Positions 17,506 to 26,261 of a DNA stretch of 58,727 nucleotides are shown here, piece by piece. Origin of the DNA: Clostridia bacterium (GTDB lineage: Bacteria > Bacillota > Clostridia > Oscillospirales > CAG-272); the NCBI GenBank assembly GCA_017455905.1, contig JAFTLQ010000005.1, positions 1-58,727 on the forward strand, given 5' to 3'. The translations under genes and the position numbers were made by a program. The notes below the pieces were generated by a model. The model was not told the origin of the DNA, made no database searches, and saw nothing but the letters and a program-made list of their open reading frames with translations. Positions within the stretch are counted from its first letter, which is position 1. Each line of letters begins with the position of its first letter.

Positions 17506-18990
17506 ATGCAAAAAAGTATATTCTTCAAATATCTTTTGACCTTCGTTCTGATCATCGTCATCAGCTTCTCCGTGCTGTCGCTGATCTTTACGACCATGAT
17601 CCGTGAATATTCGGCAAGTGACAAGGATGACCGCCTGCTGGAATGCACGACGGCGATCTCTGCGCATATTGAGGAATATGGCGCGACCGATATGCAGGCC
17701 TACATTGACGGCCCCGGTAATCTCGGCAGTATTCACTCGCTCGTATCCGTATTTCAGGAGATCAACATTCTTCTGTGCGACGAAAGAGGGCGCATCCTTC
17801 TCCGAACGCACAGCGATGCCGAATATCAGGGGGGCGGCGATATCGACTCCATTCGTTTGTCTGCCTTAAAGCCGATCGGCGAAGAAGCCGCGCATACGTT
17901 TTATTACAGCGTCTCGATCGATAGCGGTGCACCGCAGCGGACCTACGCCACGGCCGTATACCGTGGGGACACGCTGATCGGGTACGTGTTTGCTGTACGC
18001 TCGACGGCCATTGAGGATGCCCTTGTCGGTGCGATGCGCAGTGCGACCTTTACGAGTACCGTCTGGGTCATTCTGGCCACCGTGATCGCCGTTTACTTTA
18101 TTACCGAGCGTATGATGCGTCCTCTGCGTGAGATCACCCACGCATCCAAGACCTATGCCAAGGGCGATTTCTCCAAGCGCGTGCAGATCTACGGCGACGA
18201 CGAGATCGCCGAGCTCGGTCAATCCTTCAACCACATGGCCGACGAGCTTGAAAAGCTCGACGTTATGCGTGCCTCCTTCCTCGCCAACGTGTCGCACGAC
18301 CTGCGAACGCCCATGACGACCATCGCCGGCTTTATTGACGGCATCAATTCGGGGGCCATTCCTCCGGAAAAGCATGCGCATTATCTTAATATCATTTCCG
18401 CCGAGGTCCATCGGCTGTCCCGTCTTGTGACGGAGCTGCTTGATATCTCGCGTCTTGAATCAGGTGAAAGAAAGTTCGTTTTCTCCGATTTTGATATTGC
18501 GGAAATGGCGCGCATCATTCTTATATCCTTTGAGCAGCGCATAGAAGATAAGCACTTGGACGTTGTCTTTGATTCTGCCGACTCCGTTACGGTGTTCGCG
18601 GATAAGGATGCCATCTATCAGGTGCTGTACAATCTGTGTCACAACGCCATTAAATTTGCCGATGAGGGCGGCGTCCTGCGGATCAGCATCGTAACCGACG
18701 ACGCCGACCGCAACGTCATCGTACGCGTATACGATGAGGGACAGGTCATAGCGGACGAGGATATTCCTTTCGTCTTTGATCGCTTCTACAAGACGGATAA
18801 GAGCCGCGGTCTCGACAAGAGCGGCGTCGGTCTCGGTCTTTACATTTGTAAAACCATTATGGATGCGCACAAGGAAACGATCGGCGTGCGCATGCTTGAA
18901 GAAAACGGCGCGCACGGCTGTGAGTTCTCCTTTACTTTGAAGCAGGGTACAGCTCCCGCGCGAAAGACTTCGATCGTCGAAGAAACGTAA
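17506..18990 (+). CDS. Sensor histidine kinase, orphan
   Basis: The 494-residue membrane kinase has a first membrane helix (about 8-28), an extracytoplasmic sensor domain, a second helix (about 180-200), HAMP, a dimerisation domain with phospho-acceptor His264 (SHDLRTP) and an ATPase domain (N box YNLCHNAIKFA, G2 box GVGLGLY). The G1 box reads YDEGQVI instead of the usual DxGxG, a departure at the second Gly. The ATG at 17506 is chosen because the upstream ATG lies inside the promoter. No response regulator is adjacent. dinB follows after 15 nt, so the two are probably co-transcribed. Confidence 0.92.
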   Translation: MQKSIFFKYLLTFVLIIVISFSVLSLIFTTMIREYSASDKDDRLLECTTAISAHIEEYGATDMQAYIDGPGNLGSIHSLVSVFQEINILLCDERGRILLRTHSDAEYQGGGDIDSIRLSALKPIGEEAAHTFYYSVSIDSGAPQRTYATAVYRGDTLIGYVFAVRSTAIEDALVGAMRSATFTSTVWVILATVIAVYFITERMMRPLREITHASKTYAKGDFSKRVQIYGDDEIAELGQSFNHMADELEKLDVMRASFLANVSHDLRTPMTTIAGFIDGINSGAIPPEKHAHYLNIISAEVHRLSRLVTELLDISRLESGERKFVFSDFDIAEMARIILISFEQRIEDKHLDVVFDSADSVTVFADKDAIYQVLYNLCHNAIKFADEGGVLRISIVTDDADRNVIVRVYDEGQVIADEDIPFVFDRFYKTDKSRGLDKSGVGLGLYICKTIMDAHKETIGVRMLEENGAHGCEFSFTLKQGTAPARKTSIVEET

Positions 18991-19005
18991 GCAGAGGAGA
19001 GTGGC

Positions 19006-20223
19006 ATGGAACGAACGATCCTGCACTGTGATTGCAATTCCTTTTTTGCATCCGTCGAAACGGTTCTTGAGCCCTCCTACGCCCACGTGCCTATGGCGGT
19101 CTGCGGAAGTGAGGAGGACCGCCACGGTATCGTCCTGGCGAAGAACGAGCTTGCCAAGCGTTATGGGATCGTTACGGCGGAGACGGTTCACTCAGCCAAA
19201 CGAAAATGTCCGCAGCTTGTTACGGTCCCGCCGCATTACAACGAATACGTTCGGTTCTCGCGCATGGTCAGCGTGATCTATGCACGCTATACCGATATGA
19301 TCGAGCCGTTCGGTATCGACGAATCGTGGCTTGACGTGACGGCCAGCCGCAAGCTCTTTGGTGACGGAATGGCGATCGCCGAGCGTATCCGCACCGAGGT
19401 CAAGGCCACCTGCGGCCTTACCGTTTCCATCGGCGTGTCCTTCAACAAGATCTTCGCAAAGCTCGGCAGTGATTACAAGAAACCGGACGCTATAACGGAA
19501 ATTTCAAGAGATAATTTTGAGCAGATCGTGTATCCGTTGCCTGTTGGGCAAATGCTGTTTGTGGGACGCAAGACGGAGGAGATGCTTCGCCGCATGGGCG
19601 TTTTGACCATCGGCGATCTTGCACGGTGCGATGAGGAGGCGCTGACCCGTCGCTTTGGAAAGCTTGGCGATATGCTGGTCCGTTACGCCAGAGGCGAGGA
19701 TAACGCACCTGTGCAGACCGCCACCGAGCCTGCCAAAAGCATCAGCAACGGCTATACCTTTTCACGCAATCTGACCAAGGCGGAGGAGTGCCGTCACGCC
19801 ATCGATTTTTTGACCGAGGAGATCGGTGCCAAGCTTCGTATGGGGCATCTGACGTGCTCGACCGTAACGTTGAAGGTTAAGGACGAGCTGCTGAAAACCT
19901 ACCAAAAGCAGCATAAGCTTCAGCGGCCGACAAACAGCACGCGTGCGATCGCTGAGGCGGCCTTTTCGCTGTATCAGTTGCTCTGGGAGCCCGGTCGACC
20001 GATCCGCATGATGACCGTCGGTGTCAGCGGCCTGTCCTCGGCGGATACGCTTGGCGAGCAGATGTCCTTTTTTGAGGATCCGACACTGGTGGAGCGTCGG
20101 CAACGGGACGGCAAGCGTGACGTCGCCGTCGACAGCATACGCGGCCGCTTCGGCTCTGACTCCATTATGCCTGCCGCCATTCTGACAAACGACTTTGGTT
20201 TGCTGAACAAGAAAAAGAAATAA
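19006..20223 (+). CDS. dinB: DNA polymerase IV (Y-family, DinB)
   Basis: The 405-residue Y-family polymerase has the first catalytic Asp in HCDCNSFFASVE and the second acidic pair in FGIDESWLDVT. Little-finger domain features lie in the C-terminal third, and the protein ends in a basic NKKKK tail. It performs translesion synthesis. The RBS is AGAGGAGAG, and it is 15 nt after the histidine kinase gene, sharing its promoter. No LexA-type box was recognised in the shared promoter region. A bidirectional terminator follows. Confidence 0.95.
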   Translation: MERTILHCDCNSFFASVETVLEPSYAHVPMAVCGSEEDRHGIVLAKNELAKRYGIVTAETVHSAKRKCPQLVTVPPHYNEYVRFSRMVSVIYARYTDMIEPFGIDESWLDVTASRKLFGDGMAIAERIRTEVKATCGLTVSIGVSFNKIFAKLGSDYKKPDAITEISRDNFEQIVYPLPVGQMLFVGRKTEEMLRRMGVLTIGDLARCDEEALTRRFGKLGDMLVRYARGEDNAPVQTATEPAKSISNGYTFSRNLTKAEECRHAIDFLTEEIGAKLRMGHLTCSTVTLKVKDELLKTYQKQHKLQRPTNSTRAIAEAAFSLYQLLWEPGRPIRMMTVGVSGLSSADTLGEQMSFFEDPTLVERRQRDGKRDVAVDSIRGRFGSDSIMPAAILTNDFGLLNKKKK

Positions 20224-20283
20224 GTCCTGTGCACGGACCGTCCGTTTCATTAAAAAACGGGGGACTGTACACAGGACTTTTTT
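20222..20283. terminator. Bidirectional intrinsic terminator
   Basis: A long stem with arms 20222-20231 and 20270-20279 and a T run to 20283 lies between dinB (plus) and the convergent ABC operon (minus). Confidence 0.88.
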
Positions 20284-20284
20284 G

Positions 20285-20863
20285 TTAGGAAAGATAAACG
20301 GGCGTCGCACCGTACCGCTCGGCATCCTCGGCGCTGTGGACCGTCAGAAGGACCAGGCGTCGTGTGCTTTCCTCTCGGATACGTTCCAAAACAAGCGCGC
20401 AGAGCGCGGGATCCAGCTCCTTGAAGGGCTCGTCAAGCAACAGAATGGGTGCGTCGTGCAAAAAGGCACGTGCCAGAGATACGCGCTGCTTCATGCCTCC
20501 GGAGAGCTGTCGGGGGAGCAGGTGCTGCTCCTGCGCGGTCAGCTGAAGGTCGGCGAGCATGCGGGACGCCCGCTCCTCGTTGGCCTTCGGATCCTTGTAG
20601 AGCACGAACGTAAGATTTTGGATCGCATTCAAATGCTCGATCAAGCGATATTCCTGAAAAGCAACGGACACGGACGCATGGCCCGTGATCGTTCCGCTGT
20701 CCGGACGCGTCAGAGAGGCGATCATGCGAAGAAGAGTCGTTTTACCCTCGCCGCTTTTACCGACGAGAGAGAACAGACCGCACGCAGGGAAGTTATAGGA
20801 AAAATCCTTGATGACGGTACGACCGTCAAAGGCTTTCGTCAGACGGTTGATACAAAGCGACAC
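20285..20863 (-). CDS. ABC transporter ATP-binding protein, NitT/TauT type
   Basis: The 192-residue ATPase has Walker A GKSGEGKTTLL, signature LSGGMKQRVSLARA and Walker B ILLLDEPF, with a switch His in LLTVHSAEDAE. It is clearly shorter than the usual 240-260 residues of the SsuB/TauB group because it ends soon after the switch His. Every catalytic motif is kept, so it is probably functional. It is the last gene of the crp-type/binding protein/permease/ATPase unit and overlaps the permease by 38 nt. Confidence 0.9.
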   Translation of the reverse strand: MSLCINRLTKAFDGRTVIKDFSYNFPACGLFSLVGKSGEGKTTLLRMIASLTRPDSGTITGHASVSVAFQEYRLIEHLNAIQNLTFVLYKDPKANEERASRMLADLQLTAQEQHLLPRQLSGGMKQRVSLARAFLHDAPILLLDEPFKELDPALCALVLERIREESTRRLVLLTVHSAEDAERYGATPVYLS

Positions 20864-21626
20864 GTCGGTTGGCCCTCCTTCCGATAAAGGTCAGCAGCTT
20901 CTCAATACCGAAGCTCAGCAGGACGACGGCCATCGTCCATGCAAACATAGCAGGGCCGTCAAACTCATTTTTGGCATTCGCGATCGAACGGCCGATCGAA
21001 TCCTTTGTGTAAGCGATGATCTCGGCGGCGATCCCCGCCTTCCATGAAAGCCCCGCCGCCGTTACAAAGGCAGGGATCAGATAGCGAAGCATGGACGGAA
21101 GGACAAGGATGCGAAAGCGTCGCAGAGGCGATACGTGAAATACCGTGAGCATGTCGCTGAGATGCGTGTCAAGGCTTTGAAGCGACGTGCATATATTTTG
21201 ATATACGATCGGGATGACCATAAGCACGGCGATGACCACCGGCACGGCGGCGCGTCCGATGATGACCCATAAAACGAGAATAAAGGAAGCAACGGGGGTC
21301 GATCGGATGAACACCATAGCAGGGGAGAGAATGGCATCGACGGCCGCCACACGCACGGATACAACGGCTAACAGGATGCCGACAACGACACCGATGAGAA
21401 GGCCGAGGGCGATACGCCCAAGCGAAAGCAAGACCGTCTTCCAAAACGTCCCTTGTAATAGGAGAGAGGCAAACGCCCCGAGGGTCTCAAGCACGCCCGG
21501 CAGAGCGAAGGAAAGATCCACGGTGCGTGCGATCACCTCCCAAACGATCAGCCAGAAGACGACGGCGATCCCTCCGTAGAGGATGCGTCGGAGGCGCGAG
21601 AGATCAGTTTTCCTTGATGCCCGCAT
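20826..21626 (-). CDS. ABC transporter permease, NitT/TauT type
   Basis: The 266-residue protein has about six membrane helices and a BPD_transp_1 fold, with the cytoplasmic EAA-type loop around VFHVSPLRRFRILVLPSMLRYL. It is the membrane part of a nitrate/sulfonate/pyrimidine-precursor-like importer. The ATG at 21626 overlaps the binding-protein gene by 23 nt; an ATG 13 codons earlier is in the same frame but would overlap more. The substrate is unknown. Confidence 0.9.
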   Translation of the reverse strand: MRASRKTDLSRLRRILYGGIAVVFWLIVWEVIARTVDLSFALPGVLETLGAFASLLLQGTFWKTVLLSLGRIALGLLIGVVVGILLAVVSVRVAAVDAILSPAMVFIRSTPVASFILVLWVIIGRAAVPVVIAVLMVIPIVYQNICTSLQSLDTHLSDMLTVFHVSPLRRFRILVLPSMLRYLIPAFVTAAGLSWKAGIAAEIIAYTKDSIGRSIANAKNEFDGPAMFAWTMAVVLLSFGIEKLLTFIGRRANRRVALYQPSDESL

Positions 21627-22578
21627 AATAGAAATCGTCCGTGGGCTTCTTAAAGCTGATGGCATCGTAGAAGGAGATCAGCGTCGCCTTCATGTCATCA
21701 CCGTCACGGTATACGAGAGATCCGGAGAGATTGGTAAGTGCGCTTTTTGCAAGAGGAACGGCGCCGAGGATGCCCTGCTCAACGATGATCGCGGCGGCTT
21801 CGTCAAGGTTCTCAGGATCGGCAATATATTCGATCGATGCGCGGTATTCCTTGAGCATCGCCTGTACGGTGCTGTCGTTTTCTTTAAGGAAATCGTTGCG
21901 TACGACGAGGCAACCCATCGCCAGATCGTACGTGGACAGCTCACTCCACTCGGTAGAAAGATTGAGATCGACGGTGTAGGAGGGATACTGTGTCAGCGCC
22001 TTGGAAACGTAGGGCTCGGGAAGAACAAGGATATCGACCGGATCCTGTGCGTTGTCTGCCATACGGCTGACGAGGGTGGGGTGATCGACCTCGACCTCGA
22101 TGGTAGCCTGAACGTCTGCCTGTGCCAGAAGGTATTCAAGGATCGGCTTGGTTGTGGAGCCGGGAACGGACACGTAGATCGTTTTCCCTTGCAGGTCGGA
22201 CAGAGAGTCGATGGTTTCGTTGCTGTTCGACATCAAATACAGGGAGCCAAGGCAGTTAACGGCCAAAACGGACACGTAATCCTCCTGTGCGTTGGCCTGT
22301 GCAGCGGCCGTATTGGTCGGCAGGCAAACGGCGTCAAGCTCGCCGGAGGCAAGATCGCTGATCGCGACCGTGGGATCGGTATAAACGTCAAAGACATAGG
22401 CGGTATCGTCCTCCGCCTTGTGATCGGACATCATCTTAGCCATACCCATACCGGTCGGACCGCTCATGACACCGATGTGCATCGTCACCGTTTCATCGGG
22501 CGTATAGCATCCGACGAGGGCGCTCGTGCAGGCAAGGAGAAGGGTGAGAGTCAAGAGAAGAGAAAGTAGCTTTTTCAT
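21604..22578 (-). CDS. ABC transporter substrate-binding lipoprotein, NMT1/THI5-like
   Basis: The 324-residue protein starts with a lipoprotein signal: MKKLLSLLLTLTLLLACTSA and lipobox LVGC, Cys24 being the anchored residue. The mature part is a periplasmic-binding fold of the NMT1/SsuA type, with ISDLASGELDAVCLPTNTAAA near the N-terminus. Family ligands include sulfonates, pyrimidine precursors and nitrate; none is indicated here. The start codon overlaps the stop of the upstream Crp-type regulator (ATGA), which ties the regulator to the importer. Confidence 0.9.
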   Translation of the reverse strand: MKKLLSLLLTLTLLLACTSALVGCYTPDETVTMHIGVMSGPTGMGMAKMMSDHKAEDDTAYVFDVYTDPTVAISDLASGELDAVCLPTNTAAAQANAQEDYVSVLAVNCLGSLYLMSNSNETIDSLSDLQGKTIYVSVPGSTTKPILEYLLAQADVQATIEVEVDHPTLVSRMADNAQDPVDILVLPEPYVSKALTQYPSYTVDLNLSTEWSELSTYDLAMGCLVVRNDFLKENDSTVQAMLKEYRASIEYIADPENLDEAAAIIVEQGILGAVPLAKSALTNLSGSLVYRDGDDMKATLISFYDAISFKKPTDDFYYAGIKEN

Positions 22579-23243
22579 TTTGAGATCCTTTCAAGTATTT
22601 TTTTATTTAGTATTTTGATTTTTCTTTCGCGATATTCGATAGCCCCCTCGTCCTCCAGCGTGCAGATCGCCCGATAAACGGAGGCTCGTCCGCAGCCGAT
22701 GACGCGTGCGACCGTCGTTGCATGAAAGGGGAAGGGGACACCGGGCTCGGTTTCCGTTTGTAAAAGGACGGTCGCAAGCTTGGCGAGTGCATCCTTTGCG
22801 GCTAGTGCTTGCACCTTACGCGTTAAAAAATCCACACGGGTGCATAGGAAGCGCAGCAGATTACGTGAAACGGTCGCCGAGCGCTCGATCAGAAGAAATA
22901 CGTCCTCTTTTGTAAAGAAAAGAATGCGAGTATCACCATCGGAGAGGACGGTCGTCGGGTATTCATCCTCGCAAAACAGTGACAGAATACCAAAGCTGTC
23001 CCCGACACGAAGGATGTTCATGGGAAGATCCTCCGAGGCCTCCCGACAGTGAAGCACGCGGCACGTGCCGCGCAGAACGAAGCCGAGCTTGCGGCTGAAG
23101 TCGCGTGGAGCGAATACGGTCGTTCCCTTGGGATATTCGACGATCTGTGGATGAACGAAGGAAAGCAGCTCGTCGGCCGTCTCCCGGTCGATATCGGAGA
23201 ACAGGAACAGATCCCTTACGCTAATAGTCTGTTTATCCGGCAT
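22575..23243 (-). CDS. Crp/Fnr family transcriptional regulator
   Basis: The 222-residue protein has an N-terminal cyclic-nucleotide-binding-type sensor (about 15-130; FAPRDFSRKLGFVLRGTCRVL, then LRVGDSFGILSLF) and a C-terminal helix-turn-helix (about 150-215; VARVIGCGRASVYRAICTLEDEG). No N-terminal Cys cluster of the FNR kind is present, so an iron-sulfur sensor is unlikely. The ATG at 23243 has GGAG six nt upstream; a TTG four codons earlier overlaps that site. It heads the ABC importer operon and probably autoregulates through the palindrome at its start site. Confidence 0.92.
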   Translation of the reverse strand: MPDKQTISVRDLFLFSDIDRETADELLSFVHPQIVEYPKGTTVFAPRDFSRKLGFVLRGTCRVLHCREASEDLPMNILRVGDSFGILSLFCEDEYPTTVLSDGDTRILFFTKEDVFLLIERSATVSRNLLRFLCTRVDFLTRKVQALAAKDALAKLATVLLQTETEPGVPFPFHATTVARVIGCGRASVYRAICTLEDEGAIEYRERKIKILNKKILERISK

Positions 23244-23257
23244 GAATATCTCCAAAA

Positions 23258-23273
23258 TGTATCATTTGATACA
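23258..23273. promoter_or_regulatory. 16-bp palindrome, probable Crp-type operator
   Basis: TGTATC-N4-GATACA is a perfect inverted repeat lying between the -10 box and the RBS, over the predicted start site. Its symmetry and size fit a dimeric Crp/Fnr protein, and its position suggests repression. Confidence 0.6.
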
Positions 23274-23274
23274 A

Positions 23275-23303
23275 ATTATAACATTCTTTCGTTGCGTTGT
23301 CAA
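23275..23303 (-). promoter_or_regulatory. Consensus sigma-A promoter of the Crp-type/ABC operon
   Basis: Minus-strand TTGACA (23298-23303), 17-bp spacer, TATAAT (23275-23280): a perfect consensus. Confidence 0.9.
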
Positions 23304-23385
23304 TAGTTTTGTTAAAAAATAACAACCAAAAGGCAAAAAAAGAACGTTCACCCGTCGACAAAAAACAATTTTTTTATAAAACCCG

Positions 23386-23414
23386 TTGCATTTTAGAAAA
23401 GCATGTGTTATACT
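23386..23414 (+). promoter_or_regulatory. Sigma-A promoter of cdaA
   Basis: TTGCAT (23386-23391), 17-bp spacer, TATACT (23409-23414). The leader holds a small GAAA-loop hairpin (23453-23466) that ends one base before the AGGAG ribosome site (23468-23472). Confidence 0.7.
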
Positions 23415-23477
23415 ATACGCGTATAAATTTTAAATACTTTCTTTTATATAGATGAGCGAAAGCTCACAGGAGTCGGT

Positions 23478-24338
23478 ATGATCATGTTTCAGAATACCTC
23501 CGGTAGCCTTGGCGACGCATTTTTGTCGTTTTTCGGCTTTGTCGGACACGCGTTTTTCGCTTTTACCATATGGGATGCGATCGATATTCTCGTTCTCACC
23601 GCCATATTGTTCTTTATCTTCCGCTTTCTCAACACGCGGAAGCTCGTTGCCATCCTCGTCGGTATCGGTATCTGCCTTGTCACGCTGCTGATATCCTCGT
23701 TGTTCGGTCTGACGGCGCTCAATTATATTATCTCCGGTATCACCCGGTACGGAGCACTTGCGCTGATCATTCTGTTTCAGCCCGAGCTTCGCGAAGCGCT
23801 TGAAAAGATCGGCTCCGGCTCGATCGGCAGCATCAAGACGATCCGTGAGCGTACCAAGCGTCGCCGTCTGTATTCCGTCGCGATCGACCACATCTGCGTA
23901 GCGGTCAAGGAGCTCTCCCTCAGCAAAACGGGTGCCTTGATCGTGATTGAACGAACGACGCGTCTGGATGATATCGTTGATACGGGCGTCAAGATCCACG
24001 CCGACGTCAACTCCTTCCTGATCCGCAATCTGTTTTTCAATAAAGCACCCCTGCATGACGGCGCCATCGTCATTGAGGATGCCAAGATCGTGGCTGCCGG
24101 CTGCCTTCTTCCTTTAACGCGTCGCACCGACGTCGATTCCGACCTGGGTACGCGCCACCGTGCCGCCATCGGTATGAGCGAAAGCAGCGATGCCGTCGTC
24201 ATCGTCGTTTCCGAGGAAACGGGCATGATCTCGGTCGCGTACGATTGTACTCTTACGCGCGATTATACGCCCGATTCGCTCAAGCTGTTCCTGAACAAAA
24301 CGATCTGCCATAATGTTTCCGACGCCGCACTCAAATAA
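23478..24338 (+). CDS. cdaA: Diadenylate cyclase CdaA
   Basis: The 286-residue protein makes cyclic di-AMP from two ATP. It has three membrane helices in the first 105 residues and then a DisA_N catalytic domain with both signature motifs: DGA in APLHDGAIVIED and RHR in GTRHRAAIGMSE. c-di-AMP controls potassium and osmotic balance in Firmicutes. In most relatives cdaA is followed by cdaR (YbbR repeats) and glmM; neither is here. Instead a 50-codon ORF follows 19 nt downstream. The RBS is AGGAG. Confidence 0.96.
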   Translation: MIMFQNTSGSLGDAFLSFFGFVGHAFFAFTIWDAIDILVLTAILFFIFRFLNTRKLVAILVGIGICLVTLLISSLFGLTALNYIISGITRYGALALIILFQPELREALEKIGSGSIGSIKTIRERTKRRRLYSVAIDHICVAVKELSLSKTGALIVIERTTRLDDIVDTGVKIHADVNSFLIRNLFFNKAPLHDGAIVIEDAKIVAAGCLLPLTRRTDVDSDLGTRHRAAIGMSESSDAVVIVVSEETGMISVAYDCTLTRDYTPDSLKLFLNKTICHNVSDAALK

Positions 24339-24357
24339 GCCTTTTTGAGGTATACCT

Positions 24358-24510
24358 ATGAAAAAAAGCTCTTCAACGATTGTGAAAACGCTGCTTACTC
24401 TCCTGTTTTGCCTCATTGGCGCCGTTTTCATCTGGCTTGCATCTCAATATTCCATCTCACAAGCGTCCGCGGTATTTCAGAGCCTCGGACGGTGGCTTGT
24501 GTGCTCCTAA
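24358..24510 (+). CDS. 50-residue single-helix membrane protein downstream of cdaA
   Basis: A small ORF starts MKKSSSTIVKTL, continues with one hydrophobic helix (about residues 9-28, with LLFCLIGAVFIWLA) and ends at a TAA. GAGG sits about 7 nt before the ATG. It occupies the position where cdaR (YbbR) is expected, and its short cytoplasmic N-terminus plus one helix ending in a Trp resembles the membrane anchor of CdaR without the extracellular YbbR repeats. It could be a remnant of cdaR, a small regulator of CdaA, or a chance ORF. Confidence 0.5.
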   Translation: MKKSSSTIVKTLLTLLFCLIGAVFIWLASQYSISQASAVFQSLGRWLVCS

Positions 24511-24537
24511 CGGTTTTCTTATACGGTATATGAAAGC

Positions 24538-24565
24538 AGGCGGGTAGATAGTATCCGCCTCTTTG
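24538..24565 (+). terminator. Weak terminator or attenuator hairpin
   Basis: A 6-bp stem AGGCGG/CCGCCT (24538-24543 with 24555-24560) precedes a tail with scattered T. It lies between the cdaA unit and the COG2509 flavoprotein. Confidence 0.4.
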
Positions 24566-24593
24566 CTTTCCCACTTACAAGGAGGTGACCTCG

Positions 24594-26213
24594 GTGAAGG
24601 CATCGATGACGTTGCTCGTAAATCGCATACGCTTGTCTTGCGACGCCTCTGTCGAGGAGGCGTTTTCCGTCGCCAAGCGACGCCTGCGTGCCATAGGCGT
24701 GCCAACCGATGCCGTTCAATACTCTCTATATCGAAGAAGCGTTGATGCTCGCCGTAAGGACGACATTCATTTCGTCTGTACGGTGGCTGTGCGCGGCCAT
24801 TTTCCTTCTTTATCAGATGACCTCCTGAAAAAGCACGATATCGCGATGCACAAGGACGCGCCCATGTCCGTTTCATACGGCCACGAGCGTCTGTCCGCGC
24901 CGCCTGTTGTAGTCGGCAGCGGCCCGTGCGGCCTTTTCTGCGCGCTTCTTCTTGCCGAGCACGGCTATCGCCCCGTGGTGCTGGAGCGCGGCGGTGATAT
25001 ACGCGAGCGCCGCGCAGCGGTCGCACGCTTCAACAGTCATCGCATCCTGGATCCCACCACCAACATTCAGTTCGGTGCCGGAGGAGCAGGGACCTTTTCC
25101 GACGGAAAGCTGCTTACGCGTATCGCCGATCCGATGATCAGCTACGTGCTTGACCGCTTCGTTTCCTTCGGTGCCCCCGAGGATATCTTATATATGGCCA
25201 AGCCGCATATCGGTACGGATATTCTTTCCGAGGTCGTTGAGCGTATGCTCTCACGCATCGAGGCGCTTGGTGGCCGCATCTGCTTTCACACGCAATATCT
25301 TTCTCACGACGCCTCGTCCGGGCGTATCACCTCCGTTCTGACCAACCGCGGACAGATTCCGTGCGGCGCTTTGATCCTTGCCATCGGTCACAGCGCGAGG
25401 GATACCTATCGGACGCTGATGGTGGAAGGGGTGTCAATGGAGGCGAAATCCTTTTCCGTCGGTATGCGTATCGAGCATCTTGCCGAGGATATCGACCGTG
25501 CGATGTACGGCGATATGGCGGGACATCCGGCTCTCGGTCATGCGGAATACGCCCTGTCATATAATACGAAGGAGCGCGGTGTCTATACCTTCTGTATGTG
25601 CCCGGGCGGCACCGTCGTTGCCGCGGCGAGCGAGGAGGGCGGTGTCGTTGTCAACGGCATGAGCGAGCACAGCCGTGACGGAAGAAATTCCAACTCTGCC
25701 GTGCTTTGCAGTATTTTCAAGGAAGACTACGGATCGACGCCCGAGGACGCGATCGCCTTTCAATATTCCATCGAGCGCGCGGCATATGCCGCGGGCGGGG
25801 GCTCGTACGCGGTTCCGCTGACTACCGTCGGCGATTTTCTGAACGATCGGCAGGGCAGCGCTCCTACGCGCATTCTGCCTACCTATATGAACGGTGATGC
25901 GTATACGCTCACCACTCCCGACAGCTACCTTCCTAAGGTGGTATGTCGCTCCATTCGGGCAGCCTTGCTCGATTTTGATAGAAAGATACATGGCTTTGCC
26001 GCCGAGGATGCGCTTCTCAGCGGTGCCGAAACACGCACGAGCGCACCCTTGCGCCTCCTGCGTCACGCCGATACGAGGCTCGCCCTCGGGTACAGCAATT
26101 TGTATCCCGCAGGGGAGGGTGCCGGCTATGCCGGCGGTATTACCAGCGCCTCGGTCGACGGTCTGCGCACGGCGCAGGCACTTATGGCGCGTTATGCGCC
26201 TTTACAGGGTTAA
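24594..26213 (+). CDS. FAD-dependent oxidoreductase (COG2509 family)
   Basis: The 539-residue flavoprotein has an N-terminal module of about 90 residues and then an FAD-binding fold (PPVVVGSGPCGLFCALLLAEHG, with ERGGDIRER). TTNIQFGAGGAGTFSDGKL, a conserved stretch of this family, follows. The C-terminus closes with GEGAGYAGGITSASVDGLR. Family members are annotated as uncharacterised dehydrogenases and no substrate can be assigned. The start is GTG at 24594, eight nt after a strong AAGGAGG; an ATG at 24606 is too far from it. Confidence 0.88.
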   Translation: MKASMTLLVNRIRLSCDASVEEAFSVAKRRLRAIGVPTDAVQYSLYRRSVDARRKDDIHFVCTVAVRGHFPSLSDDLLKKHDIAMHKDAPMSVSYGHERLSAPPVVVGSGPCGLFCALLLAEHGYRPVVLERGGDIRERRAAVARFNSHRILDPTTNIQFGAGGAGTFSDGKLLTRIADPMISYVLDRFVSFGAPEDILYMAKPHIGTDILSEVVERMLSRIEALGGRICFHTQYLSHDASSGRITSVLTNRGQIPCGALILAIGHSARDTYRTLMVEGVSMEAKSFSVGMRIEHLAEDIDRAMYGDMAGHPALGHAEYALSYNTKERGVYTFCMCPGGTVVAAASEEGGVVVNGMSEHSRDGRNSNSAVLCSIFKEDYGSTPEDAIAFQYSIERAAYAAGGGSYAVPLTTVGDFLNDRQGSAPTRILPTYMNGDAYTLTTPDSYLPKVVCRSIRAALLDFDRKIHGFAAEDALLSGAETRTSAPLRLLRHADTRLALGYSNLYPAGEGAGYAGGITSASVDGLRTAQALMARYAPLQG

Positions 26214-26261
26214 TAAAACGGAAGGCGAAAGGGATTCCTTTCGACTGTGGTTAAAACATAC

